Below, one piece after another: positions 56,878-64,000 of a DNA stretch of 64,000 nt; position 1 is the first letter of the stretch, and each line of letters opens with the position of its first letter. Both the position numbers and the translations under genes were made by a program. Source of the DNA: Jiangella alba (GTDB taxonomy: Bacteria > Actinomycetota > Actinomycetes > Jiangellales > Jiangellaceae); NCBI RefSeq assembly GCF_900106035.1, contig NZ_FNUC01000003.1, positions 2,783,501 to 2,847,500 on the forward strand, in the 5' to 3' direction. Under the pieces are notes generated by a model. That model saw only the letters and a program-made list of their open reading frames with translations. It had not been told where the DNA came from and made no database searches.

Positions 56878-58070
56878 CAGCCGACCGCCCGCAGCACCGG
56901 CGTCGTGACCTGGCGGCGGTACTCGCTCGGCGTCACGTGGAAGGTCCGCTTGAACAGCTCGCGGAACCGCTTCGGCGCCTGGTAGCCGACCTGCTCGGCC
57001 ACCAGCTCGACCGGCAGGTCGGTCTCGGCCAGCAGCCGCCGCCCGTGCCGCATGCGCACCGCCGTCAGGTACTTGAGGAACGTGGTGCCGAGCTCGCGCT
57101 GGAACAGGTGGCTGATGTAGTACGGGCTGACGAACACCGCCTCGCTGACGGTGACCAGCCGCAGGTCGTCGGCGTAGTGGTCCTGGATGTACCGCTCGAC
57201 GACGGCCAGGACGTGCCGGGCCGGCGACGGCGCCGTGTGCGACGCGACGATCCGCGGCAGCAGCTGCTCCAGCCACAGCACCAGGTAGGAGCGGTCGTGG
57301 ATGTCGTACATCTCGACCACCTCGTTCAGCGGCAGCCGCGAACAGGCCGCGATCCAGTCCGTCGAGCCGTCGGACAGCCGCCGCTGCCCGGCCACCTCCA
57401 GCGCGTACAGCACCTCGGCGGCCAGCCACTCGCGCAGCACGTCGGGCGTGACGCCGTCGACGGCGCTGACCCGCTCGATCCAGGACCGCAGCGTCGCCAC
57501 CGCGCCGGTCGCGTCGCCGCGGCGGATGCAGCGGGCCAGCCGCTCCTCGACGCGGTCCGGCACCGGCACCGGGCCGGCGCCGCCGGCGTGCGCGGCCCGC
57601 ACCTCGGCGAGGTCGTAGACGGCGTCGCCGCCGCTGACCAGCTTGTGGTCCAGCGCCGACACCGCCTCCGCGGTCGCCGCCTCGACCCGCGCCGACCCGG
57701 TGCGCGGCCGGCTGATGCCGACCGTCACGGCCACCCCGCAGGCGGCCTGGACGCGGTCGCGCACGAGCGCGGCGAACCGCCGCCCGGTGGCGCGCAGCTC
57801 GGTCGGGTCGGCGCCGTGGAAGGTCACCATCCAGGCGTCCGGCGGCACGGCGACGACGGCGCCGTGGCGTTCCGGCGCGTAGCCGGCGGCGCAGCGCTCG
57901 ACGGCGGCAGCGGCGGCCGCCAGCATGCCCTCCGCCCACTCGTCGCCGCGGGACAGGCGGCTCACCTCGAAGTCGTCGATATCGGCCAGGACCACGAGCA
58001 CGTGGCCCTCGTCACCGGCCTGGTCCGGCACGGTGATCGCCTGGCCGAGGACGGTCGAGTGGTGTCGCAT
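56877..58070 (-). CDS. AraC-family regulator with a degenerate GGDEF-like N-terminal domain
   Basis: 397-residue regulator. Residues ~1-170 have the GGDEF-like order VLVVLADIDDFEVSRL, RFAALVRDRVQAA and VTVGISRP, but the catalytic GGDEF loop reads PPDAWMV, so no cyclic-di-GMP synthesis is expected. The C-terminal ~100 residues hold a two-helix-turn-helix AraC domain (YYISHLFQRELGTTFLKYL and VAEQVGYQAPKRFRELFKRTF). It probably senses a ligand and controls the adjacent amidohydrolase and the divergent operon from 58191. Confidence 0.82.
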   Translation of the reverse strand: MRHHSTVLGQAITVPDQAGDEGHVLVVLADIDDFEVSRLSRGDEWAEGMLAAAAAAVERCAAGYAPERHGAVVAVPPDAWMVTFHGADPTELRATGRRFAALVRDRVQAACGVAVTVGISRPRTGSARVEAATAEAVSALDHKLVSGGDAVYDLAEVRAAHAGGAGPVPVPDRVEERLARCIRRGDATGAVATLRSWIERVSAVDGVTPDVLREWLAAEVLYALEVAGQRRLSDGSTDWIAACSRLPLNEVVEMYDIHDRSYLVLWLEQLLPRIVASHTAPSPARHVLAVVERYIQDHYADDLRLVTVSEAVFVSPYYISHLFQRELGTTFLKYLTAVRMRHGRRLLAETDLPVELVAEQVGYQAPKRFRELFKRTFHVTPSEYRRQVTTPVLRAVG

Positions 58071-58111
58071 GGCTCCTCCAGTGATCGGCTCGGCCCGCTG
58101 CCGGCCACCCC

Positions 58112-58164
58112 TTGACCGACGCGGAACGGGCTGTTCAGTAGCCGCTGATGTCTGATATACCAGA
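58112..58164 (+). promoter_or_regulatory. Divergent AraC/DHDPS-like control region with TCTG-N6-CAGA repeat
   Basis: The 120-bp divergent region holds a TTGACC word (58112) and the inverted repeat tctg-atatac-caga (58151-58164) around a TATACC -10-like sequence. The core TGATATACCA resembles FadR-type GntR sites, so the GntR at 61589 or the AraC protein may bind here. Confidence 0.4.
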
Positions 58165-58190
58165 GCCGTCCCTTCGTGGAAAGGCCAACC

Positions 58191-59108
58191 GTGGATCTGC
58201 AGACCTTGCGCGCCTCGCTGCGCGGCGTCCTCGCCTTCGCCCCGACGTCGATGCACGACGACGGCGCCCTCGACCTCGACAGCCAGCGCAGTCACGTGGC
58301 CTTCCTCGCCGGCAGCGGCGTCGGGGCGGTCGTGGTCGGCGGCGGTGTCGGCGAGTTCTACGCGCTGGACGAGCCCGAGTACGCGGCGCTGGTGCGCGAG
58401 AGCGTCGACGCCGTCGGCGGCCGGGTCCCGGTGCTGGCCGGCGTCGGGCACGCCACCGCCATCGCCTCCCGGCTGGCCCGGGTCGCGGCCGACGCCGGCG
58501 CCGACGGGCTCATGGTCAACCCGCTGTACTTCGTCACGCCCGACCGCGACGGCATGGTCCGCCACTACCGCGAGATCGGCGCCGCGTCCGGCCTGGGCAT
58601 GATCGTGTTCAGCACCATCGGCGCGGTGTACGACGACGCCGACCTCGAGCGCCTGGCCGAGGTCGAGGCCGCGGTCGCGGTGAAGGACGAGGCCGGCGAC
58701 CAGGAGCTGTTCGCCCGCTGCGTCCAGCGGCTCGGCGACCGGTACGTCTGGATCAACGGCATGGCCGAGCTGCCGGCCGTCGACTACGCCCGCCTCGGCG
58801 CGGTCGCGATGACCTCCGGCATGGTCAACCTCGACCCGGACGTCGCACTGGACGTGTGGGCGGCGGCGCTGGCCGGCGACGCCGACCGGCACGCGACGCT
58901 GCTGCGCGAGCGGATCGCCCCGATCGCGGCGCTGCGCGCGGCCCGCCCGGGCTACCACATCACCGTCATCAAGGAGGCCATGCACCTGCTCGGACGGGGC
59001 GGGCCGGCGGTGCGGCTGCCGCTGCTGCCGCTGCGCCCGGAGGACCGCGCCGCGCTGGCCGAGCACCTGGACCGCTGCGGCTACCGCCGCCCGGAGGCCG
59101 TCGCGTGA
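58191..59108 (+). CDS. Dihydrodipicolinate synthase family protein lacking the catalytic tyrosine
   Basis: 305-residue TIM-barrel protein. The Schiff-base lysine is kept (Lys165, AVKDEAG), but the usual YNxP strand reads MIVFSTIGA with Phe140 in place of tyrosine, and the GTTGE loop reads GGGVGEF. It may be a divergent aldolase/dehydratase with different proton relay. The GTG at 58191 is chosen because ggaaagg lies 7 bp upstream; a GTG at 58176 overlaps that Shine-Dalgarno. First gene of the operon; overlaps the next by GTGA. Confidence 0.85.
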   Translation: MDLQTLRASLRGVLAFAPTSMHDDGALDLDSQRSHVAFLAGSGVGAVVVGGGVGEFYALDEPEYAALVRESVDAVGGRVPVLAGVGHATAIASRLARVAADAGADGLMVNPLYFVTPDRDGMVRHYREIGAASGLGMIVFSTIGAVYDDADLERLAEVEAAVAVKDEAGDQELFARCVQRLGDRYVWINGMAELPAVDYARLGAVAMTSGMVNLDPDVALDVWAAALAGDADRHATLLRERIAPIAALRAARPGYHITVIKEAMHLLGRGGPAVRLPLLPLRPEDRAALAEHLDRCGYRRPEAVA

Positions 59109-59836
59109 CGACGGACGCCCACGTCGCCGCCGGCGAACACCCCAGCCTGCCGACGCTCGGCGTCGACGACCTGCTGCGGGCGCTGGACGGCGGCGTCGAC
59201 CGGGCCGTGCTCGGCCCGGTCGGGCGCTGGCTCGCCGTCGACAACGAGGACGGCAACCGCACGCTGGCGGGCTGGTGCGACGCGCACCCGGACCGGCTGG
59301 CGCACTGGGCCACCGTCAACCCCTGGTACGGCGACCGCGCCGTGGCCGAGCTGCGCCGGGCGTTCGCCGCCGGGGCACGCGGGCTGAAGCTGGCGCCGTC
59401 GGTGCAGGGGTTCGGGCTGCTGTCGCCGCTGCTGGAGCCGGTGCTCGACGTCGCCGAGGAGCACGGCCGGCCGGTCTACGTCGTCACCGGCGTGCCGGTG
59501 GCGAGCGAGCCCTTGCAGCTGGCCGAGCTGGCGCTGCGCCGTCCCGGCGTCACGTTCGTCATGGGCCGGTCCGGGCGCACCGACTTCTCCCTCGACCTGC
59601 TGCCCGCGCTGACCACCGGCCCGAACCTGGTGGCTGAGACGGCGTACAACGGCGCGTCGCTGATCGCCGGGCTGGTCGCCGCGCTGGGCGCCGGCCGGGT
59701 GCTGTTCAGCAGCGACGTGCCGTTCAACGACCTCGCGCTGGAGCTGGAGCGGGTCGGCCAGGCCGGGCTGGGCGACGCCGACCGCGCCGCGGTGCTCGGC
59801 GGCACCGCCGCGACGCTGCTGGGGGTGGCCGCGTGA
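59105..59836 (+). CDS. Short amidohydrolase family protein with reduced N-terminal metal motif
   Basis: 243-residue PF04909-like barrel. The N-terminus reads DAHVAAGEH instead of DxHxH, keeping one histidine at the first position only. The central GLKLAPS strand and the FSSDVPFND segment match family position for the last metal ligand. It could be metal-poor or partner with the complete amidohydrolase that follows (start overlaps this stop by GTGA). The tandem pair recalls the degenerate-plus-intact fusion at 40416. Confidence 0.75.
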   Translation: MTTDAHVAAGEHPSLPTLGVDDLLRALDGGVDRAVLGPVGRWLAVDNEDGNRTLAGWCDAHPDRLAHWATVNPWYGDRAVAELRRAFAAGARGLKLAPSVQGFGLLSPLLEPVLDVAEEHGRPVYVVTGVPVASEPLQLAELALRRPGVTFVMGRSGRTDFSLDLLPALTTGPNLVAETAYNGASLIAGLVAALGAGRVLFSSDVPFNDLALELERVGQAGLGDADRAAVLGGTAATLLGVAA

Positions 59837-60585
59837 GCTTCGTCGACCTGCACACCCACCTGCCGTCGGCGGCCGCGCCGGAGTGGTCGTCCTGGCGGCA
59901 GCCGGACGTGCTGGCCGCGATGGACCGCCTCGGCATCACCCGGGCCGCCGTCATGACGCTGGACGGGCTCGGCTACGACGCGGTGGCCGGCAACGATGTG
60001 GTGGCGCGGGCCTGCGCCGGGTCGGACGGGCGGCTGCTGCCGCTGGGCACCGTCGACCCGCGCCGTCCGGACGCCGCCGACGAGCTGCGCCGCTGCGCCG
60101 ACCGCGGCTTCCACGCGATCAAGCTGCACCCGTGGATGCAGGGGTTCTCGCCGCTGGAGGCCTACATGGAGCCGGTCGCCGTCGCGGCGATCGAGCGCGG
60201 CCTGCCGTTCGTCGTCCACGACGGCACGCCGCCGTACGCGTCGCCGCTGCAGATCGCCCGGCTGGCCGCGCGGTTCCCGGAGCTGACGGTGGTGCTGGCG
60301 CACGGCGGCCTGTTCGACCTGTGGGAGGACGCCGTCGCCGCGGCGCTGCGGTACCCGAACGTGCACATCACGATGTGCGGGACGGCGCCGCTGGCGGTGT
60401 TCCGCGAGATCGCCCGGCGGGTGCCGGCGGCGAAGCTGACGCTGGGCACCGACAGCGGCTTCGGCGATCCGGACCTGCCACGGCACCGACTGTCCGTGCA
60501 TCGTGCCATCCTGGCGGAGCTGCCGGACGACGACGCCGCCGCGCTGGCGCACCGCAACGCCGAACGACTCCTGGGGCTGACGTGA
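59833..60585 (+). CDS. Amidohydrolase family protein
   Basis: 250-residue barrel with an intact metal set: DLHTHL (His7, His9), VVHDG, LAHGG and LGTDSGFG. HAIKLHPWMQGFSP is the substrate-strand motif, similar to its upstream neighbour's GLKLAPSVQGFGLLSP, so the two are paralogues. Probably a lactonase or decarboxylase step. GTGA overlaps on both sides place it firmly in the operon. Confidence 0.87.
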   Translation: MSFVDLHTHLPSAAAPEWSSWRQPDVLAAMDRLGITRAAVMTLDGLGYDAVAGNDVVARACAGSDGRLLPLGTVDPRRPDAADELRRCADRGFHAIKLHPWMQGFSPLEAYMEPVAVAAIERGLPFVVHDGTPPYASPLQIARLAARFPELTVVLAHGGLFDLWEDAVAAALRYPNVHITMCGTAPLAVFREIARRVPAAKLTLGTDSGFGDPDLPRHRLSVHRAILAELPDDDAAALAHRNAERLLGLT

Positions 60586-61595
60586 GCGAAGATTCCCTGC
60601 CGGTGGTGCAGGTGGGCTGCGGCGACATCGCGACGACGGGGCACCTGCCGGCGCTGGACCGCTCCCCCGCCGTCACGCTGGTGGGCGTCGTCGACGTCGT
60701 CGCCGAGCACCGCGACGCCGCCGCCGCGGCCTACGGCGTCCCCGCCTGGACCGGCCTCGGCCCGGCCGTCGCGGCGGGCGCGCGCGCCGCCGTCGTCGCC
60801 GTCCCGCCGCACGTCGCGCCGGACCTGACCCTGGCCGCCGTCGACGCCGGGCTGGACGTGCTGTGCGAGAAGCCGATGGCCGTCGACCTCGCGTCGGCGC
60901 AGCGGGTGCACGACGCCGCGCGGGCGGCCGGGCGCGTCGTCCAGATCGGCTTCAAGAACCGGTTCTCACCCCTGGTCCGGGCCGCGCGGCGCTGGCTCGA
61001 CGACGGCCTCATCGGCTCACCGGTGGTGTACACGCTGGGCGGCTTCGACGAGCGCTACGACGCCGCCGACACCCTGCACACCGGGCGCATCCAGGAGTTC
61101 CTCGAGCACGGGCCGTCGTACCTGCACGAGGGCGCACACCTGGCCGACTACGTCGCCTACCTGACCGGCGCGTCCCCGGTGCGGGTGCGCGCCGCCGGGC
61201 TGCGGTCGCGGCAGTCGTTCCGGGGGGAGAACTTCGCGTCCACCCTGGTCGACTACGACAACGGCGACGTCGCCCGCATGGAGGTGGGCTGGTTCTTCCC
61301 CACCTCGCCGAAGGGCGAGTTCCGCATCCTCGGGCCACGCGGCGTCGCGCTGATCGACCGGCCCGAACAGGTGGCCACGCTGACCACCCGCGAGGACGGC
61401 ACGCTGCGCACCGAGGAGGTGCGGTTCGAGCGGCCGTGGAACGACGAGTGCTTCGACCGCCAGCTGGCCCACTTCGTCGAGTGCGTGCGCACCCGGGCCG
61501 AACCGGAGACGTCGACGGCGGCCGGTCTCGCGTCGCTGCGCATCGGCGCGGCCGTGACAGAGTCGCTGCGAGAAGGGACCGTGGTGACATGGTGA
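60582..61595 (+). CDS. Gfo/Idh/MocA family oxidoreductase
   Basis: 337-residue NAD(P)-dependent dehydrogenase-like protein. The Rossmann start VQVGCGDIATTGHLPAL, a complete CEKPMA motif and HEGAHLADYVAYL (conserved H/D) suggest a functional sugar or cyclitol dehydrogenase, unlike the EIP variant at 13887. The GTG start at 60582 overlaps the amidohydrolase stop. The end overlaps the GntR start by 7 bp. Confidence 0.9.
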   Translation: MSEDSLPVVQVGCGDIATTGHLPALDRSPAVTLVGVVDVVAEHRDAAAAAYGVPAWTGLGPAVAAGARAAVVAVPPHVAPDLTLAAVDAGLDVLCEKPMAVDLASAQRVHDAARAAGRVVQIGFKNRFSPLVRAARRWLDDGLIGSPVVYTLGGFDERYDAADTLHTGRIQEFLEHGPSYLHEGAHLADYVAYLTGASPVRVRAAGLRSRQSFRGENFASTLVDYDNGDVARMEVGWFFPTSPKGEFRILGPRGVALIDRPEQVATLTTREDGTLRTEEVRFERPWNDECFDRQLAHFVECVRTRAEPETSTAAGLASLRIGAAVTESLREGTVVTW

Positions 61596-62263
61596 CCGAG
61601 GACCGGCCCGTGATCCGCGAGGCGCCGCTGATCCGCGACCAGGTGTACCAGGTGCTGCTGACCAAGCTGATCAACGGCGACCTCGAGCCCGGCGACCGCA
61701 TCACCGAGCGGGTCACGGCGCAGGAGCTGGGCATCAGCACCACGCCGGTGAAGGAGGCGCTGCGCCGGCTCGAGAACGAGGGGTTCGTGCGCACCATGCC
61801 GCGCCGCGGCATCGTCGTCGGTGAGAACGCGCTGACCTCGTTCGAGCAGGTCATCACCGTGCGCGGGTGGCTGGAAGGGCTGGCCGCGCGGCTGTGCGCG
61901 GTGCGGGTGGCCGACGGCGACCTGACCGGCGTCACCGCGCTGACCGAGCCGCTGGAGCTGATGAAGGACCCGATCCTGCGGCCGGTGCCGGAGATCATCG
62001 AGATCAACGCCAGCTTCCACGACGCGATCCGCGACCTCTCCGGCAACCGCGTCATCGTCCAGTTCCTCGGCACGCTGCTCGGCGTCGACGCCGCGGTGCG
62101 CAAGCGCGCGTTGCAGGACCCGGACGAGCTGCAGCGCGGCAACGCCGAGCACATCGACGTCGGCGACGCGATCCTCGACGGCGACCCGGACCGCGCCGAG
62201 GCGCTGATGCGCAGCCACGTGCTGCGCTCCGGCGACCACACGCTGCACGCCCGGACGTCATGA
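61589..62263 (+). CDS. FadR-subfamily GntR transcriptional regulator
   Basis: 224-residue regulator: winged helix at ~10-75 (LEPGDRITERVTAQELGISTTPVKEALRRLENEGFV) and an FCD domain with INASFHDAIRDLSGN and the AEHIDVGDAILDGD ligand segment. Embedded within the operon, it likely autoregulates through the 58151-58164 site. The ATG at 61589 is used; a GTG at 61592 is equally compatible. Overlaps the creatininase gene by ATGA. Confidence 0.9.
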   Translation: MVTEDRPVIREAPLIRDQVYQVLLTKLINGDLEPGDRITERVTAQELGISTTPVKEALRRLENEGFVRTMPRRGIVVGENALTSFEQVITVRGWLEGLAARLCAVRVADGDLTGVTALTEPLELMKDPILRPVPEIIEINASFHDAIRDLSGNRVIVQFLGTLLGVDAAVRKRALQDPDELQRGNAEHIDVGDAILDGDPDRAEALMRSHVLRSGDHTLHARTS

Positions 62264-63015
62264 CGGCGCTGCTGGCCGAGCTGACCCGCGCCGCGGTCGC
62301 GCGCCGTGCGCCCGACGCCGTCGCCGTCGTGCCGGTCGGGGCGTGCGAGCAGCACGGGCCGCACCTGCCGCTGGGCACCGACCTCATGGTGGCCGAGCAC
62401 CTGGCCGCCGCGGCCGCGGACCGGCTGGCCGGGTCGGTGGACGTCGTCGTCGCGCCGGGCGTCGCCGTCGGGTACTCCCCGCACCACGTGCCGATCGGCG
62501 CGACGCTGACCGCCGGGGTGGGCACGCTGCTGGCCCAGCTGCGCGACGCCTGCGCCGGGCTGGCCGCGGCCGGGTTCGGCCGGATCTTCCTGCTCAACGG
62601 GCACGGCGGCAACGCCGAGCTGATCGTCGTCGCCGCCCGGGAGGCCGGGCAGGCGCTGCGGGTGCAGGTCGGCGCCGGATCGTACTGGGTCATGGCGTGG
62701 GACGAGCTGGTCGCGGCCGGCGCGCAGGACCGCGGCCGGCTGCCCGGGCACGCGGGCGCGTTCGAGACGTCGCTGGTGCTGGCGCTGCGCCCGGACCTCG
62801 TCGACGCCCCGCCGCACCGGCCGGGCGCCCCGTTCGCGCGCAACCCGGCCGGCTACTGGGGCCGCTACCACGTGGAACGGCCGGACGCGATGGCCCAGGG
62901 CGACGGCTACTCCGACGACCCCTCGGCCGGCACCGCCGACGACGGCCGCCGCTACCTCGACGCCGCCACCGGCGCCGTCGCCGCGGCGCTGCGCGAGTTC
63001 GCAGGACAAGTCTGA
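62260..63015 (+). CDS. Creatininase family protein
   Basis: 251-residue metal-dependent amidohydrolase with the creatininase/MftE/FAPy-hydrolase signature: Glu30, His32 and Asp41 (ACEQHGPHLPLGTD), His116 (LNGHGGN) and Glu170 (HAGAFETS). All five metal ligands of the family are present. The family opens small cyclic amides or cleaves amide bonds. It closes the seven-module operon (lyase, two amidohydrolases, dehydrogenase, regulator, amidase), again pointing to an amide-containing substrate. Confidence 0.9.
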   Translation: MTALLAELTRAAVARRAPDAVAVVPVGACEQHGPHLPLGTDLMVAEHLAAAAADRLAGSVDVVVAPGVAVGYSPHHVPIGATLTAGVGTLLAQLRDACAGLAAAGFGRIFLLNGHGGNAELIVVAAREAGQALRVQVGAGSYWVMAWDELVAAGAQDRGRLPGHAGAFETSLVLALRPDLVDAPPHRPGAPFARNPAGYWGRYHVERPDAMAQGDGYSDDPSAGTADDGRRYLDAATGAVAAALREFAGQV

Positions 63016-63082
63016 GCCTGTCGCGGCCGCACCCCGTTCCGTAGCCTCGATCTCGACCGGACACCGCCCGATGGAGGACGCC

Positions 63083-64000
63083 GTGCAGGAGCACCCCGAC
63101 TACCGCACGCTGGAGGAACGGCTCGCCGAGTGGCGCACCGAGATCCTCACCCGCATGGACCGCGAGGACGAGCTGTCCGTGCTGCCGTCCTACCCGCGGG
63201 TGAACCTCGCCCGCGAGGCCGGCGCCACGGTGCGCGTCGACAGCTACCTCGGCTCCGCCAATCCGGCCTCCGCCGACGCCGTCTACTACGACGTCACCGC
63301 GCCCGCCCCGGCCGGCGCCGTCCCGTTCGCGTCCGAGGACCCGGACCACCCGGTGCTGGCCGAGCTGCGCCGCCGCTTCCCGCTGGCCGACGTGGCCGGC
63401 GACGGCACCGACGTCGAGAAGGCGGTGCGGCTGCGCGACTGGATCAAGTCGCTGTTCCCGCACCACATCCCGTACCGCATGCCGGAGTGGAACGCGCTGC
63501 TCATCCTCGACCGCGGCTCCCGCGGCGTCGAGCACTTCATCTGCGTGCACTACTCGGTGGCGCTGGTGCAGAGCTGCCTCGCGCTGGGCATCCCGGCCCG
63601 GATGATCAACCTGCACCGCGGCATCTCCGACAGTTACCGCATCGGCGACGAGGCGGTCGCCGACCCGCCGGTCGACGAGCACGTCGTGGCCGAGATCTTC
63701 TCGTCCGAGCAGGGCGGCTGGGTCATGATGGACACCGACTTCGACGTCCACTACGAGCGCGACGGCCAGGCGCTGTCGGCGTGGGAGATCCACCAGGCCT
63801 TTGCCGACGACGAGCTGGCCAAGATCGAGCCCCGGCGCGGCCCGCACTCGCTGTCCTTCAACGCCTACGGCGAGCGGCTGCCCGACGAGGACGAGTTCTT
63901 CGCGACGAAGCTGCCGGCCTACTACGCGCACATCACCGTGCTGATGCGCAACGACTTCCTCAGCGACACCGACGGCCCGGTCACCATGGCGCACCCCGTC
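63083..64000 (+). CDS. Transglutaminase-like cysteine protease-fold protein (3' end outside window)
   Basis: The frame stays open to the window edge (306 residues visible). A papain-like/transglutaminase core is visible with Cys154 (HFICVHY), His200 (DEHVVAEIF) and Asp217 (MMDTDFD) as a likely triad, and IPARMINLH between them as usual for the fold. GTG 63083 is chosen over the ATG at 63071 because ggagga sits 5 bp upstream of it. No signal peptide. Such proteins may cross-link or cleave peptides or amides. The 67-bp gap after the creatininase suggests it may have its own transcript. Confidence 0.75.
   Translation, partial: MQEHPDYRTLEERLAEWRTEILTRMDREDELSVLPSYPRVNLAREAGATVRVDSYLGSANPASADAVYYDVTAPAPAGAVPFASEDPDHPVLAELRRRFPLADVAGDGTDVEKAVRLRDWIKSLFPHHIPYRMPEWNALLILDRGSRGVEHFICVHYSVALVQSCLALGIPARMINLHRGISDSYRIGDEAVADPPVDEHVVAEIFSSEQGGWVMMDTDFDVHYERDGQALSAWEIHQAFADDELAKIEPRRGPHSLSFNAYGERLPDEDEFFATKLPAYYAHITVLMRNDFLSDTDGPVTMAHPV

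Noticed and set aside
1..64000. tRNA, rRNA, insertion sequences, phage attachment sites or defence islands
   Set aside because: No cloverleaf-bearing spacer, transposase, integrase, terminal inverted repeat or known defence gene was recognised anywhere in the window.

Overview
The window is very GC-rich, uses GTG starts freely and is packed with ATGA/GTGA start-stop overlaps. Its proteins (lipoprotein importers without a local ATPase, FadR-type GntR regulators, short amidohydrolases, secreted propellers) are typical of a soil actinomycete. A genus cannot be fixed from the sequence; a Jiangella-like or related filamentous actinomycete is only a guess. No rRNA, tRNA, transposase, integrase, phage gene or CRISPR array was seen. 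Almost all of the window is catabolic accessory DNA.

Layout. (1) 1-2433: the 3' end of a serine hydrolase and an MFS exporter. (2) 2438-30465: a large catabolic block. It has a divergent mandelate-racemase-like dehydratase/D-aminoacylase-like pair and a GntR regulator; a cytosolic propeller; two secreted FG-GAP-type proteins; and a nine-gene minus-strand operon (22797 down to 13887) for an oligopeptide-type ABC importer plus a beta-hydroxyacid dehydrogenase, isochorismatase-like hydrolase, amidohydrolase and Gfo/Idh dehydrogenase. Divergent from this operon are a DHDPS-like lyase and an MFS gene. Next come an AAC(3)-like acetyltransferase and a plus operon of a dimethylformamidase-like protein, a heparinase-like protein and a second enolase-superfamily enzyme. 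(3) 30471-33833: a secreted BNR-like propeller, a 123-bp tandem repeat array and a class III aminotransferase. (4) 34023-43890: an eight-gene plus operon with a Gfo/Idh dehydrogenase, a sugar ABC importer lacking its ATPase, a YetA-like RIFT-barrel/toroid protein, a double amidohydrolase, a FAH-family enzyme and a nitrilase. (5) 43887-45329: an unrelated DHFR-like/AHSA1/ArsR operon with a leaderless promoter. (6) 45661-55748: two more secreted propellers paralogous to each other, a second BNR-like protein paralogous to the one in (3), a NodB-like deacetylase with a DegT aminotransferase, and an ECF sigma factor with a probable anti-sigma partner. (7) 55987-64000: amidohydrolase and AraC (minus), then DHDPS-like, two amidohydrolases, Gfo/Idh, GntR, creatininase and a transglutaminase-like gene (plus).

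How it works together. The most informative signal is a palindromic operator resembling ACATAGGTCCTATGT or ACCTAGG..CCTAGGT. It sits at four intergenic regions of block 2 (around 5291, 9005-9040, 22843-22895 and 26113) and lies over predicted core promoters. The autoregulatory position at the GntR gene (5382) suggests that this regulator controls the whole block as one dispersed regulon. The enzymes (amidases/deacylases, acid-sugar dehydratases, dehydrogenases, aldolase-like lyase, lyase-like toroid) point to uptake and breakdown of an amide- or N-acyl-containing acidic sugar or peptidyl-carbohydrate. The substrate is not identifiable from sequence. Blocks 4 and 7 reuse the same parts list and look like sister catabolic modules.

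Non-coding structure is unusually rich: a 250-bp tandem duplication carrying a copy of a gene's 3' end, a long palindromic element present three times, a five-copy 123-bp repeat with an internally symmetrical hairpin, and an in-frame 21-bp minisatellite joining two amidohydrolase domains.
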